The notes under the pieces: model-generated | The model's input: the letters and a program-made list of their open reading frames with translations, nothing else | What the model was told of the DNA's origin: nothing | Database searches by the model: none | Part shown: positions 16,564 to 24,054 of the stretch, piece by piece | Layout of the letters: every line of letters starts with the position of its first letter | Position numbering within the stretch: position 1 is the stretch's first letter | Source of the DNA: Bradyrhizobium sp. sGM-13 | GTDB lineage: Bacteria > Pseudomonadota > Alphaproteobacteria > Rhizobiales > Xanthobacteraceae | NCBI RefSeq assembly: GCF_018398875.1 | Contig: NZ_JAGWDK010000005.1 | Location: 124,001 to 188,000, forward strand | DNA: 64,000 bases | Direction of reading: 5' to 3' | Made by a program: the position numbers and the translations under genes

Positions 16564-16594
16564 GAGAAGAGGCGGTGTTGGACCGCCTCTTCTC
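16564..16594 (+). terminator. Long hairpin after CsbD-like gene
   Basis: A perfect 13-bp inverted repeat (GAGAAGAGGCGGT / ACCGCCTCTTCTC) with a 5-nt loop, 20 bp after the stop codon and 16 bp from the end of the convergent gene. No T-run on the plus strand. Probably a bidirectional terminator. Confidence 0.65.
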
Positions 16595-16610
16595 CAATGC
16601 CCGTTGTTAG

Positions 16611-16949
16611 CTACTGACAGATATGGCGGCGGCCGTCGCCACCGATGAATGTCGTTCCGGGTTGACAGACGAAGCCGCTATTGTAGTAGCGCGGCCCGTA
16701 GCCATAATTGTAGGCATAGACGTCGTTTCGGAACGGCGCCGTCGCAATCGCGCCGGCCGTGCCGATCGCGCCGCCAACCACGCCGGCGGCTATTTCACCT
16801 GGCCAGAATCCGCTGTGACGATGATAGATCCGGTCCTGAGTCTGCGGTTTACGGATAGCATCCGACCGTCCGTGAGGATCCTGCGCCAGTGCCGGCGCTG
16901 CGACCGCAGTCGAAAGAACCGCCGCTGCGGCTAGGAGCTTCAAGTTCAT
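16611..16949 (-). CDS. Small exported Gly/Tyr-rich hypothetical protein
   Basis: 112 aa from ATG 16949, supported by GGAGG 6 nt upstream. A signal peptide (NLKLLAAAAVLSTAVAAPALA) is followed by a short linker, a Gly-rich hydrophobic segment (GEIAAGVVGGAIGTAGAIA) of the glycine-zipper type, a Tyr/Asn-rich stretch, and a C-terminal pair of Cys around GTTFIGGDGRRHIC. Likely periplasmic or outer-membrane-associated. An EcfG-like promoter lies just upstream. Related at the C-terminus to the protein at 8564-8818. Confidence 0.65.
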   Translation of the reverse strand: MNLKLLAAAAVLSTAVAAPALAQDPHGRSDAIRKPQTQDRIYHRHSGFWPGEIAAGVVGGAIGTAGAIATAPFRNDVYAYNYGYGPRYYNSGFVCQPGTTFIGGDGRRHICQ

Positions 16950-16979
16950 GAGTTGCCTCCGTTGTACCAACTGTGGGCC

Positions 16980-17004
16980 AACCGGGGGCGCCTGCGACCG
17001 TTCC
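16980..17004 (-). promoter_or_regulatory. EcfG-like promoter
   Basis: On the minus strand GGAAC and GGTT are separated by 16 bp. The -35 is perfect and the -10 has one change from CGTT. It would start transcription about 24 bp before the ATG of the small exported protein. Confidence 0.45.
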
Positions 17005-17280
17005 GATATCGTGATCGATACGCTTCAAACGGATGTGAGGTTTCAGTTCCAGTTCCTGTTTAGCCAAGGCGCTCATCAGCAAACGCACGATGGTTTCGCA
17101 GCCGGGTCATCGGGCATTCTCGCGCACTGAAACCCATCAATGCTCGCGGTCGTGAGCTGCGCGATCACATTCCCGCTCGTTGCGCGATCCAGCAGCCGGC
17201 ACTTTGCGATCTGCAACCAAGGACGTGGACGCGCAGTGCAAGGGCCAGGCATGACGAGAGCGAGACTCCCGAGAAAAATC

Positions 17281-17306
17281 GGAACGGTATCAGCCTATCC
17301 GCCGTT
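17281..17306 (+). promoter_or_regulatory. Predicted EcfG promoter of a small RNA
   Basis: GGAAC at 17281-17285 and CGTT at 17303-17306 with 17 bp between: a perfect match to the EcfG consensus. Transcription would begin about 17312-17314, exactly where a hairpin-terminator structure starts. Confidence 0.65.
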
Positions 17307-17311
17307 TCTGG

Positions 17312-17384
17312 TTTGTCGTCCTTTTCCTCCCGAGACGACAATTTCTCGATGGCCCCGGCGCGCCGATTGCGTCGGGGCTTTTTC
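17312..17384 (+). ncRNA. Predicted stress-induced small RNA with anti-Shine-Dalgarno loop
   Basis: About 73 nt, bounded by an EcfG promoter and a terminator. Hairpin 1 is a perfect 8-bp stem (TTGTCGTC 17313-17320 / GACGACAA 17334-17341). Its 13-nt loop contains CCTCCC, complementary to ribosome binding sites. A short linker leads to the terminator hairpin. This layout resembles the CCUCC-loop small RNAs described in alphaproteobacteria (the 'cuckoo'/CcsR type), but I do not recognise this particular RNA. No protein frame here looks real. Targets are unknown; any mRNA with an exposed GGGAGG is a candidate, including genes in this window. Confidence 0.55.
17352..17383 (+). terminator. Rho-independent terminator of the predicted small RNA
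   Basis: Stem GCCCCG (17352-17357) / CGGGGC (17373-17378), continued inward by one G-U and three more pairs around a 7-nt loop, followed immediately by TTTTT. There is no annotated gene for it to serve except the predicted RNA. Confidence 0.85.
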
Positions 17385-17535
17385 CACCCTGCAGCGATCG
17401 AGATTAGCTCCTTGCGGTTCAGCAGCCAGCGGCTTGCAATGTCGGGTGCCGGACAGACGCCGTTCCCGAGAAAAGGATAGCGTTTAATATCAACGGTAAC
17501 CCTCCGGCAGCCGCGTGACTGAGAGACGCAAAGTG

Positions 17536-17553
17536 CTCCCGCCAATCCGGGAG
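17536..17553 (+). promoter_or_regulatory. Hairpin that sequesters the ribosome site of the Crp-type gene
   Basis: CTCCCG at 17536-17541 pairs perfectly with CGGGAG at 17548-17553. The second arm is the only Shine-Dalgarno sequence of the gene, ending 5 nt before its ATG. This could lower translation until the hairpin opens (temperature, ribosome or RNA binding). The stem is only six pairs, so the effect may be modest. Confidence 0.45.
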
Positions 17554-17558
17554 TTCTC

Positions 17559-18296
17559 ATGCAGTCTTTTTTAGGCAATTTGCTGCTGTCGTCTTTCGCC
17601 CCGCCGGACCTCGAGCTATTGCGGCCTCACCTCAGACCGGTCGTGCTGGAGTCCACCAAGATCCTGCATGAATCCGGTGAGAACATTGGCGGGGTCTACT
17701 TTCCATTCGATGCGGTGATTTCGCTCGTGGTGCTGCTTGAGGGCGGAGAAACCGTCGAAGCCGCCATGGTTGGCCGCGACGGTGTGATCGGCGCTTCGGC
17801 GGCTTTGGACGGCAAGCTGGCCCTGAATCGCGCGATCGTTCAAATCGGCGGACATGGCGTGGTCTGCGAGCCCGACGCATTCAAGCGCGTCGCGCTCGAC
17901 CGCCCGGGTATGCTTTCGATGATCATCAGTCACGAGCAGACGGTTTATGGCCAGGCGCAGCAGTCCGCCGCCTGCAACATCCTCCACGATTCGACGGCGC
18001 GGCTGTGCCGCTGGCTGCTGCGTGCGCGCGACCTGTCGGGAAGCGATACGCTCCCTTTTACGCAGGAGTTTCTCGCGGAAATGCTGGGTGTCCGGCGAAC
18101 CACCGTTTCCCCGGTGGCGCATACGCTGCAAGCTGCGGGAATGATCCGGTACCGGCGAGGCAAGATCGAGATCACCGACGTGGAAGCGCTGCGGGAAAGC
18201 GCATGCGAGTGCTATGAGACGGTTCGTGACAATTACGATCGGTTGCTGGGGCGCAACCGCAATAGCGGCCCTGATCACGCACCTCCGAAGGATTGA
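17559..18296 (+). CDS. Crp/Fnr-family transcriptional regulator
   Basis: 245 aa. An N-terminal cNMP-binding beta-roll (about residues 15-130; GENIGGVYFPFDAVISLVVLLEGGETVEAAMVGRDGVIG), a long dimer helix, and a C-terminal winged helix (FTQEFLAEMLGVRRTTVSPV...MIRYRRGKIEI). The phosphate-binding RxAR motif of true cAMP receptors is absent and no Fnr-type cysteine cluster is seen, so the effector is unknown. This divergent Crp-like type is common in Bradyrhizobium in many copies. Its ribosome site lies in a hairpin and a predicted small RNA lies 175 bp upstream. Confidence 0.88.
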   Translation: MQSFLGNLLLSSFAPPDLELLRPHLRPVVLESTKILHESGENIGGVYFPFDAVISLVVLLEGGETVEAAMVGRDGVIGASAALDGKLALNRAIVQIGGHGVVCEPDAFKRVALDRPGMLSMIISHEQTVYGQAQQSAACNILHDSTARLCRWLLRARDLSGSDTLPFTQEFLAEMLGVRRTTVSPVAHTLQAAGMIRYRRGKIEITDVEALRESACECYETVRDNYDRLLGRNRNSGPDHAPPKD

Positions 18297-18338
18297 ATAG
18301 CGATCCGTTTACGAGATAGTTCGTCGTCATTTTAGAAT

Positions 18339-18564
18339 CTAGTCAGGCGATCGCGACGCGCTTCTGGTCATAGCCTCGGAGGCTGGCTTGATCGGATCAG
18401 CGTTAAACGTCTTCATCTCCGAATGATGGCATGTTCTGCACTTCGAACGTGCGATGCTCCAGCCCGTCCGAATCAATGGAGACGACAACCGCGATCATTC
18501 TCGTTGCGCAGTTTGGACAGCGCGGAGACGGAAGAGGAAGCAGTTCCGGGTCGGGCCTTGGCAT
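18339..18564 (-). pseudogene. Zinc-ribbon small protein broken by a 1-nt frameshift
   Basis: From ATG 18564 the frame reads MPRPDPELLPLPSPRCPNC, then GLEHRTFE, and shifts at about 18441. As it stands it runs to a stop at 18403 and lacks the second metal pair. Removing one base restores C-R-T-C directly after HRTFE, then HHSEMKTFNADPIK, and a stop at 18339. That gives the two CxxC pairs typical of this small Bradyrhizobium family (CPxC...HRTFECxxC). The simplest reading is a 1-nt insertion in a formerly intact ~74-aa zinc-ribbon protein. Confidence 0.6.
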
Positions 18565-18788
18565 GAAAAAATTTGCGCATGGTCCGATCTCAGGTCTATC
18601 CAGTTGCCGACATAACGGGTCGATATCTTGCAACGGGTTTGGTTACCCGGCCGGTCAAGAGATCAAACTGGGTTCGCGCGTCGGGAACGCGTGCGAGATG
18701 CCGTTGATTCTCGAATCCGACGCGCCTTGGGAACGATGTTCGTCGCGGTCGATTTGACCGGGATAGCTCAATCTCAGGGAGCATCCGC

Positions 18789-19349
18789 ATGGATCTGAGC
18801 GGCAAGAAAATTGCGATCCTCGCTACGCACGGTTTCGAACAGTCGGAACTCGAAGTACCGCGCGATCGGCTGAAAAAGGCCGGGGCTGTTGTCGACGTGA
18901 TCTCGCCGGCATCAGGCGAAATCAGGGGATGGGACAAGAAGGACTGGGGACGGCCGATCGGAGTCGACAAGACGCTCGATCAGGCTTCACCTTCGGACTA
19001 TGACGCCGTCGTGCTGCCCGGCGGCCAGATCAATCCCGACTTGCTCCGGGTGGAACAGAAAGCGCTCAAGTTCATCAAGGACATTTTCGACGCCGGGAAA
19101 ACCGTCGCGGCCGTATGCCATGCGCCGTGGCTTCTGATCGAAACCGGCATCGCCAGGGGACGGAAGATGACGTCCTACAAGTCGATCAAGACCGATGTCG
19201 CCAACGCCGGTGCCAAATGGCAGGACTCGGAGGTCGTGGTCGACCAGGGCGTGATTACGTCCCGCAACCCGGGTGACCTCGAAGCGTTCAGCGCAAAAAT
19301 CATCGAGGAGGTGAGGGAAGGCCGGCACAACAGGCGCAGCGCAGCCTGA
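18789..19349 (+). CDS. PfpI/DJ-1 family protein (type 1 glutamine amidotransferase-like)
   Basis: 186 aa with GGGAG before the ATG. The Rossmann-like fold begins KKIAILATHGFEQSEL (acidic residue of the PfpI site near residue 17-20). The nucleophile elbow is AAVCHAPW with Cys110-His111. PfpI proteins of this length (YhbO/YraA type) act as stress-related deglycase/hydratase or chaperone-like enzymes; older annotation as a protease is uncertain. The PPC-domain gene follows after 16 bp, so the two are very likely one transcript. Confidence 0.9.
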   Translation: MDLSGKKIAILATHGFEQSELEVPRDRLKKAGAVVDVISPASGEIRGWDKKDWGRPIGVDKTLDQASPSDYDAVVLPGGQINPDLLRVEQKALKFIKDIFDAGKTVAAVCHAPWLLIETGIARGRKMTSYKSIKTDVANAGAKWQDSEVVVDQGVITSRNPGDLEAFSAKIIEEVREGRHNRRSAA

Positions 19350-19365
19350 ACGAAAGGCGATCATC

Positions 19366-19818
19366 ATGAAGAGCAAGCTCGTCGCCGCCGAAGAGCAGGC
19401 GCAGGTTCACGTCGTCATCCTGGACACCGGCGAGGAGGCGTTTGCCGCGCTCACCCGGTTCGCAGCCGAATCCGGGGTCTTCGCGGCTTCGCTGACCGCG
19501 ATCGGCGCCTTCGAACGGGCGACGATCGGCTGGTTCGACCTCGCCGCAAAGAACTACCGGAAGATCGAGGTCGACGAGCAGTGCGAAGTCCTCAGCGCGA
19601 TCGGCGACGTTGCTGCCGGCGACGACGGCAAGCCCAGCCTGCACGTTCATGTCGTGCTCGGCCTTGCCGACGGCTCGACGCGCGGCGGCCATCTGCTGGC
19701 AGCCACCGTCAGGCCGACGCTCGAGGTGATCTTGACCGAAGCGCCGGCAGCGCTTCGGCGCAAAAAGAGGCCCGACCTCGGCATTGCCCTGATCGATCTT
19801 GCCGCCGGGGGCGGGTAG
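19366..19818 (+). CDS. PPC (DUF296) domain protein
   Basis: 150 aa, almost all one PPC domain. Key features are VHVVILDTGEEAFAALTRFA, ASLTAIGAFERATIGWFD, LHVHVVLGLADGSTRGGHLL and LEVILTEAP. The His residues of HVHVV and GGH are the metal-site positions of bacterial PPC proteins, which are trimers. The plant relatives are AT-hook DNA-binding proteins; the bacterial role is unknown. Lies in the PfpI operon. Confidence 0.85.
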   Translation: MKSKLVAAEEQAQVHVVILDTGEEAFAALTRFAAESGVFAASLTAIGAFERATIGWFDLAAKNYRKIEVDEQCEVLSAIGDVAAGDDGKPSLHVHVVLGLADGSTRGGHLLAATVRPTLEVILTEAPAALRRKKRPDLGIALIDLAAGGG

Positions 19819-19839
19819 CGCCTCCGACGAACGCCTTTA

Positions 19840-19865
19840 GGAACCAATTCATTCGGTCCCATGTT
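19840..19865 (+). promoter_or_regulatory. EcfG-like promoter
   Basis: GGAAC at 19840-19844, 17-bp spacer, TGTT at 19862-19865 (one change from CGTT). The start codon of the ferritin-like protein lies 28 bp downstream. Confidence 0.5.
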
Positions 19866-19892
19866 GTCAGTGCACCATCAATGGAGGACGCC

Positions 19893-20384
19893 ATGCCGGA
19901 CAAAGACCTGAATGAATTGTTCCTGGATACTCTCAAGGACATCTATTACGCCGAGAAGCAGATCCTGAAGGCGCTGCCGAAAATGGCGAAGGCCGCCACC
20001 TCGGACAAGCTGCGGGCCGCCTTCGAAAAGCACCACGAAGAGACCGAGGCGCATGTCGAAAGGCTGGAAGAGATATTCGAGCTTCTCGGCAAGCCAGCGC
20101 GCGGCAAGAAGTGCGAAGCGATCGAGGGCATCATCGACGAAGGCAAGGACATCATGGAGCAGTATGCCGACACGCCCGCGCTCGATGCCGGCCTGTTGGC
20201 AGCCGCCCAGTCGGTCGAGCATTACGAGATTTCTCGTTACGGCACCCTGAAAGCCTGGGCACAAAAGCTCAACAATCCGCAAGCCATGAAGCTGATCGAT
20301 CAGACGCTCGCCGAAGAGAAAAAGACCGACGAAACTCTGACCAAGATCGCGGAGACCGAGGTTAATTACGAGGCCGCGGCATAG
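19893..20384 (+). CDS. YciF-type ferritin-like protein (DUF892)
   Basis: 163 aa from ATG 19893 (GGAGG 6 nt upstream). A four-helix bundle with the expected pattern: LFLDTLKDIYYAEKQILKALPKM, then KHHEETEAHVERLEEIF, DAGLLAAAQSVEHYEISRYGTL, and LAEEKKTDETLTKIAE. The E/H residues (YYAEKQ, EETEAH, EHYEI, EEKKTDE) match the di-iron-type sites of the family. YciE/YciF proteins are induced by osmotic and general stress. The EcfG-like site upstream fits. Confidence 0.9.
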   Translation: MPDKDLNELFLDTLKDIYYAEKQILKALPKMAKAATSDKLRAAFEKHHEETEAHVERLEEIFELLGKPARGKKCEAIEGIIDEGKDIMEQYADTPALDAGLLAAAQSVEHYEISRYGTLKAWAQKLNNPQAMKLIDQTLAEEKKTDETLTKIAETEVNYEAAA

Positions 20385-20707
20385 GGCCACTCGTTCTACC
20401 GCGTCATAGCTGCTCAAATTAAAGAAGCCCCGCCAACTCTGGTCATGGGATTGCGGGGCTCGAGTTCGACGTTTGGGGAAGGAAAACCCGGAGAGCGCTC
20501 GATTGCTGCTGTATTGCTTCGCAGGAGCGTCTCACGGCTCCCGCCGGAGTTCGAGACCGGAAGGAGACACGGCAGCAAAACGCGCGCCGAGGTAGTCGTT
20601 TCGCGGGTCGAACAGATTATTTGTGCGCCGGGCGCCAGCGTAAGCAAACGTTTAGCCGCAGCCCGTACAATACCGGCATCAGTTTCTGCATTAACCTCTG
20701 GTTAGTC
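20385..20707. other. Intergenic region with a hairpin
   Basis: An 8-bp inverted repeat (AGCCCCGC 20426-20433 / GCGGGGCT 20453-20460) lies 42 bp after the ferritin-like gene. On the minus strand it is followed by a T-rich stretch, so it may stop transcription from either side. A 77-codon minus-strand frame (20414-20647) was not convincing. The rest shows nothing. Confidence 0.45.
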
Positions 20708-21235
20708 ATGCGCCTTCTGCCGATGAAAGAGCCGGACAGGTCCTGGCGGTCGATCAAGGGCCAGTGGAAGAAGGACGCCGAAAGCGTCGGCGAGGACTTT
20801 TCGACCTTTTCGACGGGAAGCTATGCGGCCTATGACGGGTTGACCAAGGAAGGCGATCACCCCAGCCTGTACTGCCTGTCCGACGGTGAGCGCATCCATG
20901 CGGCCTGCCAGGTCAGCCGCCTGATGATGAGCAAATTTCCGGATCCCATCCTCCGCGCGCGCTTTATTGTGGTGTCGCCGGTTTACGAACTCGGCATCGC
21001 CGACGACGGTCAGTACGCCCAAACGATGGTGGCGCTGTTCTCGGGCATCGTATGGCTGTCGAGGGATACGATGTCGGCGAGCCACATCCGGTTTTTCCTG
21101 CGCAGTCCCGGAGACTCGCAGTTCTTTGCGGCGCTGCAGGCGTCGACGCCGGGCTCGCTGTTTTCGAAATTCACGATCGACGGGGCGCTGATCGAGTGCA
21201 GTCTCAAAGAAGACGAAATGGCGGAGTCCGCTTGA
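20708..21235 (+). CDS. Hypothetical protein
   Basis: 175 aa from ATG 20708 (a second ATG is five codons later; neither has a strong ribosome site). A mixed alpha/beta soluble protein with YCLSDGERIHAACQVSRLMM and a C-terminal beta/alpha segment (SASHIRFFLRSPGDSQFFAAL...KFTIDGALIECSL). No family is recognised. It is followed 92 bp later by the GGDEF-EAL gene and might be part of its signalling, but this is only proximity. Confidence 0.55.
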   Translation: MRLLPMKEPDRSWRSIKGQWKKDAESVGEDFSTFSTGSYAAYDGLTKEGDHPSLYCLSDGERIHAACQVSRLMMSKFPDPILRARFIVVSPVYELGIADDGQYAQTMVALFSGIVWLSRDTMSASHIRFFLRSPGDSQFFAALQASTPGSLFSKFTIDGALIECSLKEDEMAESA

Positions 21236-21327
21236 TTCCGCGGCCGCTTTAACCTCCCGATAACTCATTTTGCTAACGCCCCCTTGGCTTGTGGTCCCTA
21301 CAACGAGCGCCTGTGGGGGCAGCGAAA

Positions 21328-24048
21328 ATGCTGAATAATCCATCGGACGACGTCATCGCGGAGAGCCAGCCGCTGTTCGGTCGCGGCATGCCGTGGCGGA
21401 TTAGGCTGGGCGCGATCCAGTGGCTGATCCTGAGTGCGGCAGCGCTCGTGCTCGCGATCATGCTCGGCACCGGCTATTTCGCCATGCAATACCGCGAGCG
21501 GGCGCTGGAAGTCGCCGAGCGCGAACTCAACAACAGCGCGCTCTTGCTGTCGCGGCATTTCGACCAGCAACTGAACGATCTCCAGCATGTGCATGAAGAC
21601 GTCGTATCCGGCATGCGGGCCGACGGGGTCGATACGTCGGATGAGTTCGAGCAGAGAATGTCGACCTTAAGTGCGCATGAGATGCTGCGCAGCAAGCTTT
21701 CGGCACTGCCCCATGTCGGCGCGCTGAACCTGTGGAACGTCAAGGGATGGCTGATCAATTCCTCCGAGATGTGGCCGGTCCCCGATCTCAGCATCGCGGA
21801 CCGTCAGTACTTCAAGGAGTTCACGTCGGGAAAACCGAGCCCCGATGTGATCGTCGAGCCGGTCGTCAGCAAGGTGACGAGGAACTGGACCACGCTATTT
21901 GCGCGCAAGATCGTCGGCCGCAATGGCGAGATCATCGGATTTGCCAGCCGCGGCGTCGAACCTTCGCATTTCGAGGCCTTTGTCGGATCGCTGGAGCTCA
22001 ACAGCGATACCGCGATCTCGATGATTCACCGCAACGGCACCATCATTGCCCGCTATCCGAAGGACGACAGCCTGATCGGCTTCAATGTCGCCGGAAGCGA
22101 AGCCTTTCGACGCGCGCTGGCGGTAGATGGCAATGCATCCGGGCGCTTCACCAGCGCGAGGCTGGCGGAAGACAAGGTCGGCGCGGTCAAGTCGCTCATG
22201 CACTTCCCGATCTTGATCGTGGCGACCACCCGAACGGAGGCTGCGTTGGCCGACTGGCGGGCGCAGACCAGGCTGCAATTTTTCGCGGCGGCGCTGGCGA
22301 TCATCGTCGTGATCGGCATGGTCTTCCTGCTCGTGCGTCAGCTCCGCCGCCAGCATGCTAGCGCGCAGCGCAAGCTTTCGGAGAAGAGCCAGCATCTCGA
22401 CACCGCCATCAACAACATGACGCAGGGCCTGCTGCTGTTCGATTCCTCCGGCCGTCTCGTGATCTGCAACCGGCGCTATATCGATATGTTCGGGCTCTCT
22501 CCGGAAGTTGTCAAACCCGGCTGTCATCTGCGCGACCTGATCCGGCACCGTCAGGAACGCGGCTCCTTTCTCGGCGACGTGGACGCCTATTGCGACCGCT
22601 TCCTCGATCCCAACGGCAGTCTGGTTCAGGACACCGTGACCTCGACGCCGGATGGGCGCACGATCCGGCTGATCTTCAAGCGCTCGGCGGACGGCGGCTG
22701 GGCCGCGACGCTGGAGGACGTTACCGAAGGGCGGCGCGATCAGGCCAGGATCGAACATCTCGCCCATTACGACGCGCTGACCAATCTGCCGAACCGGACC
22801 CTGTTCCAGCGCCATGCGGAGGGACTGCTGCTGGAAACCGAGGGACGCGAGTTCGCGATCCTCTATATCGACATCGACGAGTTCAAACGCATCAATGACA
22901 CGCTGGGACATCTAATCGGCGACGAGTTCCTGAAAGGTGTGGCGGAGCGGTTGCGCCAGTCGGTCGGCGCTGAGGATTTCATCGCCCGCCTCGGCGGGGA
23001 CGAATTCGCTATCCTTCAGCACGGCATCAAGTGCGCCGAGGATGTTCACGCGCTGGTCGCGCGGATCTATCAGGCGCTGCGTACCCCGTTCGACTGCCAT
23101 GGCCATCAGCTTTCGAGCGATGCGAGCATCGGCATCGCGATTGCCCCGCGCGACGGCTCGGACCTTTTCGATCTCCTGAAGAACGCCGATCTCGCGATGT
23201 ATGCGGCGAAGGCCGCCGGCCGCAGGACCTATCGCTTCTTCGATCCGGAGATGGAGCAGCAGGCCAATCATCGCCGCGAACTGGAGGCAGACTTGCGCGA
23301 GGCGCTGGTGCAGGGCGGGTTCGAACTGCACTATCAGCCGCAGGTCGATCTGCGCAGCGATTGCGTCACCGGCTGCGAGGCGCTATTGCGCTGGCGGCAT
23401 CCGGTGCGCGGCATGATCTCGCCCGCCGACTTCGTGCCGGTCGCCGAGGAGACGGGCCTGATCGAGGAGATCGGGCAATGGGTGTTGCGCACCGCCTGTG
23501 CCGAAGCCGCAGCCTGGCCGGCTCATGTCCGAATCGCCGTCAACGTCTCGCCGATCCAGTTCCGGTCGGAAACGCTGTCGGTGAAAGTCGCCGCTGTCCT
23601 TGCCGAGACCGGACTCGACCCGCGCCGGCTGGAGTTGGAGATCACGGAGGCCGTTCTGATCGCGGACGATGACGCGGCGCTTGCGACGCTGAATCAGCTC
23701 CGCGCGCTCGGCATTCACATCGCGCTCGACGATTTCGGCACCGGCTATTCCTCGCTGCAATACCTGCAGCGCTTCCCGTTCGACAAGATCAAGATCGACC
23801 GCTCCTTCGTCAAGGAAGTGACGCGCAATGCCTCGTCGGCCTCGATCATCCGTGCGGTGGTCAGCATCGCTGCCGACCGCAACATGATCACGACTGCCGA
23901 AGGCGTCGAGACGTTGCAGCAGCGCGAGACCGTACAGAGTCTCGGATGCACGCAGATGCAGGGCTATCTGTTCAGCGCCGCGCGCCCCGCGCAGGAAATC
24001 CGCACGCTCTTGGCATCGGCGGAGGCCGGCGTCGACGCCGCGGCGTGA
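21328..24048 (+). CDS. Membrane GGDEF-EAL protein with double-Cache sensor and PAS domain
   Basis: 906 aa from ATG 21328. Order: TM helix near residues 30-53; a periplasmic dCache-type domain of about 250 residues (VPDLSIADRQYFKEF, then RNGTIIARYP); a second TM helix (AAALAIIVVIGMVFLLV); a PAS-like domain (LDTAINNMTQGLLLFD); GGDEF (intact LGGDEFA); EAL (EALLRWRHP, ELEITEAVL, DDFGTGYSS, KIDRSFV). Both catalytic signatures look intact, so it may make and degrade c-di-GMP. The allosteric I-site Arg is missing: the RxxD position reads GAED. Convergent with the hybrid kinase, only 6 bp apart. Confidence 0.93.
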   Translation: MLNNPSDDVIAESQPLFGRGMPWRIRLGAIQWLILSAAALVLAIMLGTGYFAMQYRERALEVAERELNNSALLLSRHFDQQLNDLQHVHEDVVSGMRADGVDTSDEFEQRMSTLSAHEMLRSKLSALPHVGALNLWNVKGWLINSSEMWPVPDLSIADRQYFKEFTSGKPSPDVIVEPVVSKVTRNWTTLFARKIVGRNGEIIGFASRGVEPSHFEAFVGSLELNSDTAISMIHRNGTIIARYPKDDSLIGFNVAGSEAFRRALAVDGNASGRFTSARLAEDKVGAVKSLMHFPILIVATTRTEAALADWRAQTRLQFFAAALAIIVVIGMVFLLVRQLRRQHASAQRKLSEKSQHLDTAINNMTQGLLLFDSSGRLVICNRRYIDMFGLSPEVVKPGCHLRDLIRHRQERGSFLGDVDAYCDRFLDPNGSLVQDTVTSTPDGRTIRLIFKRSADGGWAATLEDVTEGRRDQARIEHLAHYDALTNLPNRTLFQRHAEGLLLETEGREFAILYIDIDEFKRINDTLGHLIGDEFLKGVAERLRQSVGAEDFIARLGGDEFAILQHGIKCAEDVHALVARIYQALRTPFDCHGHQLSSDASIGIAIAPRDGSDLFDLLKNADLAMYAAKAAGRRTYRFFDPEMEQQANHRRELEADLREALVQGGFELHYQPQVDLRSDCVTGCEALLRWRHPVRGMISPADFVPVAEETGLIEEIGQWVLRTACAEAAAWPAHVRIAVNVSPIQFRSETLSVKVAAVLAETGLDPRRLELEITEAVLIADDDAALATLNQLRALGIHIALDDFGTGYSSLQYLQRFPFDKIKIDRSFVKEVTRNASSASIIRAVVSIAADRNMITTAEGVETLQQRETVQSLGCTQMQGYLFSAARPAQEIRTLLASAEAGVDAAA

Positions 24049-24054
24049 GCTTTC

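Noticed and set aside
18730-18760. EcfG-like site before the PfpI gene (GGAAC-N16-GATT)
   Set aside because: The -10 element has two mismatches to CGTT; the match is too weak.
20414-20647. 77-aa minus-strand ORF next to the ferritin-like gene
   Set aside because: No ribosome site, no recognised domain, and it ends in a hairpin region. Not enough support.
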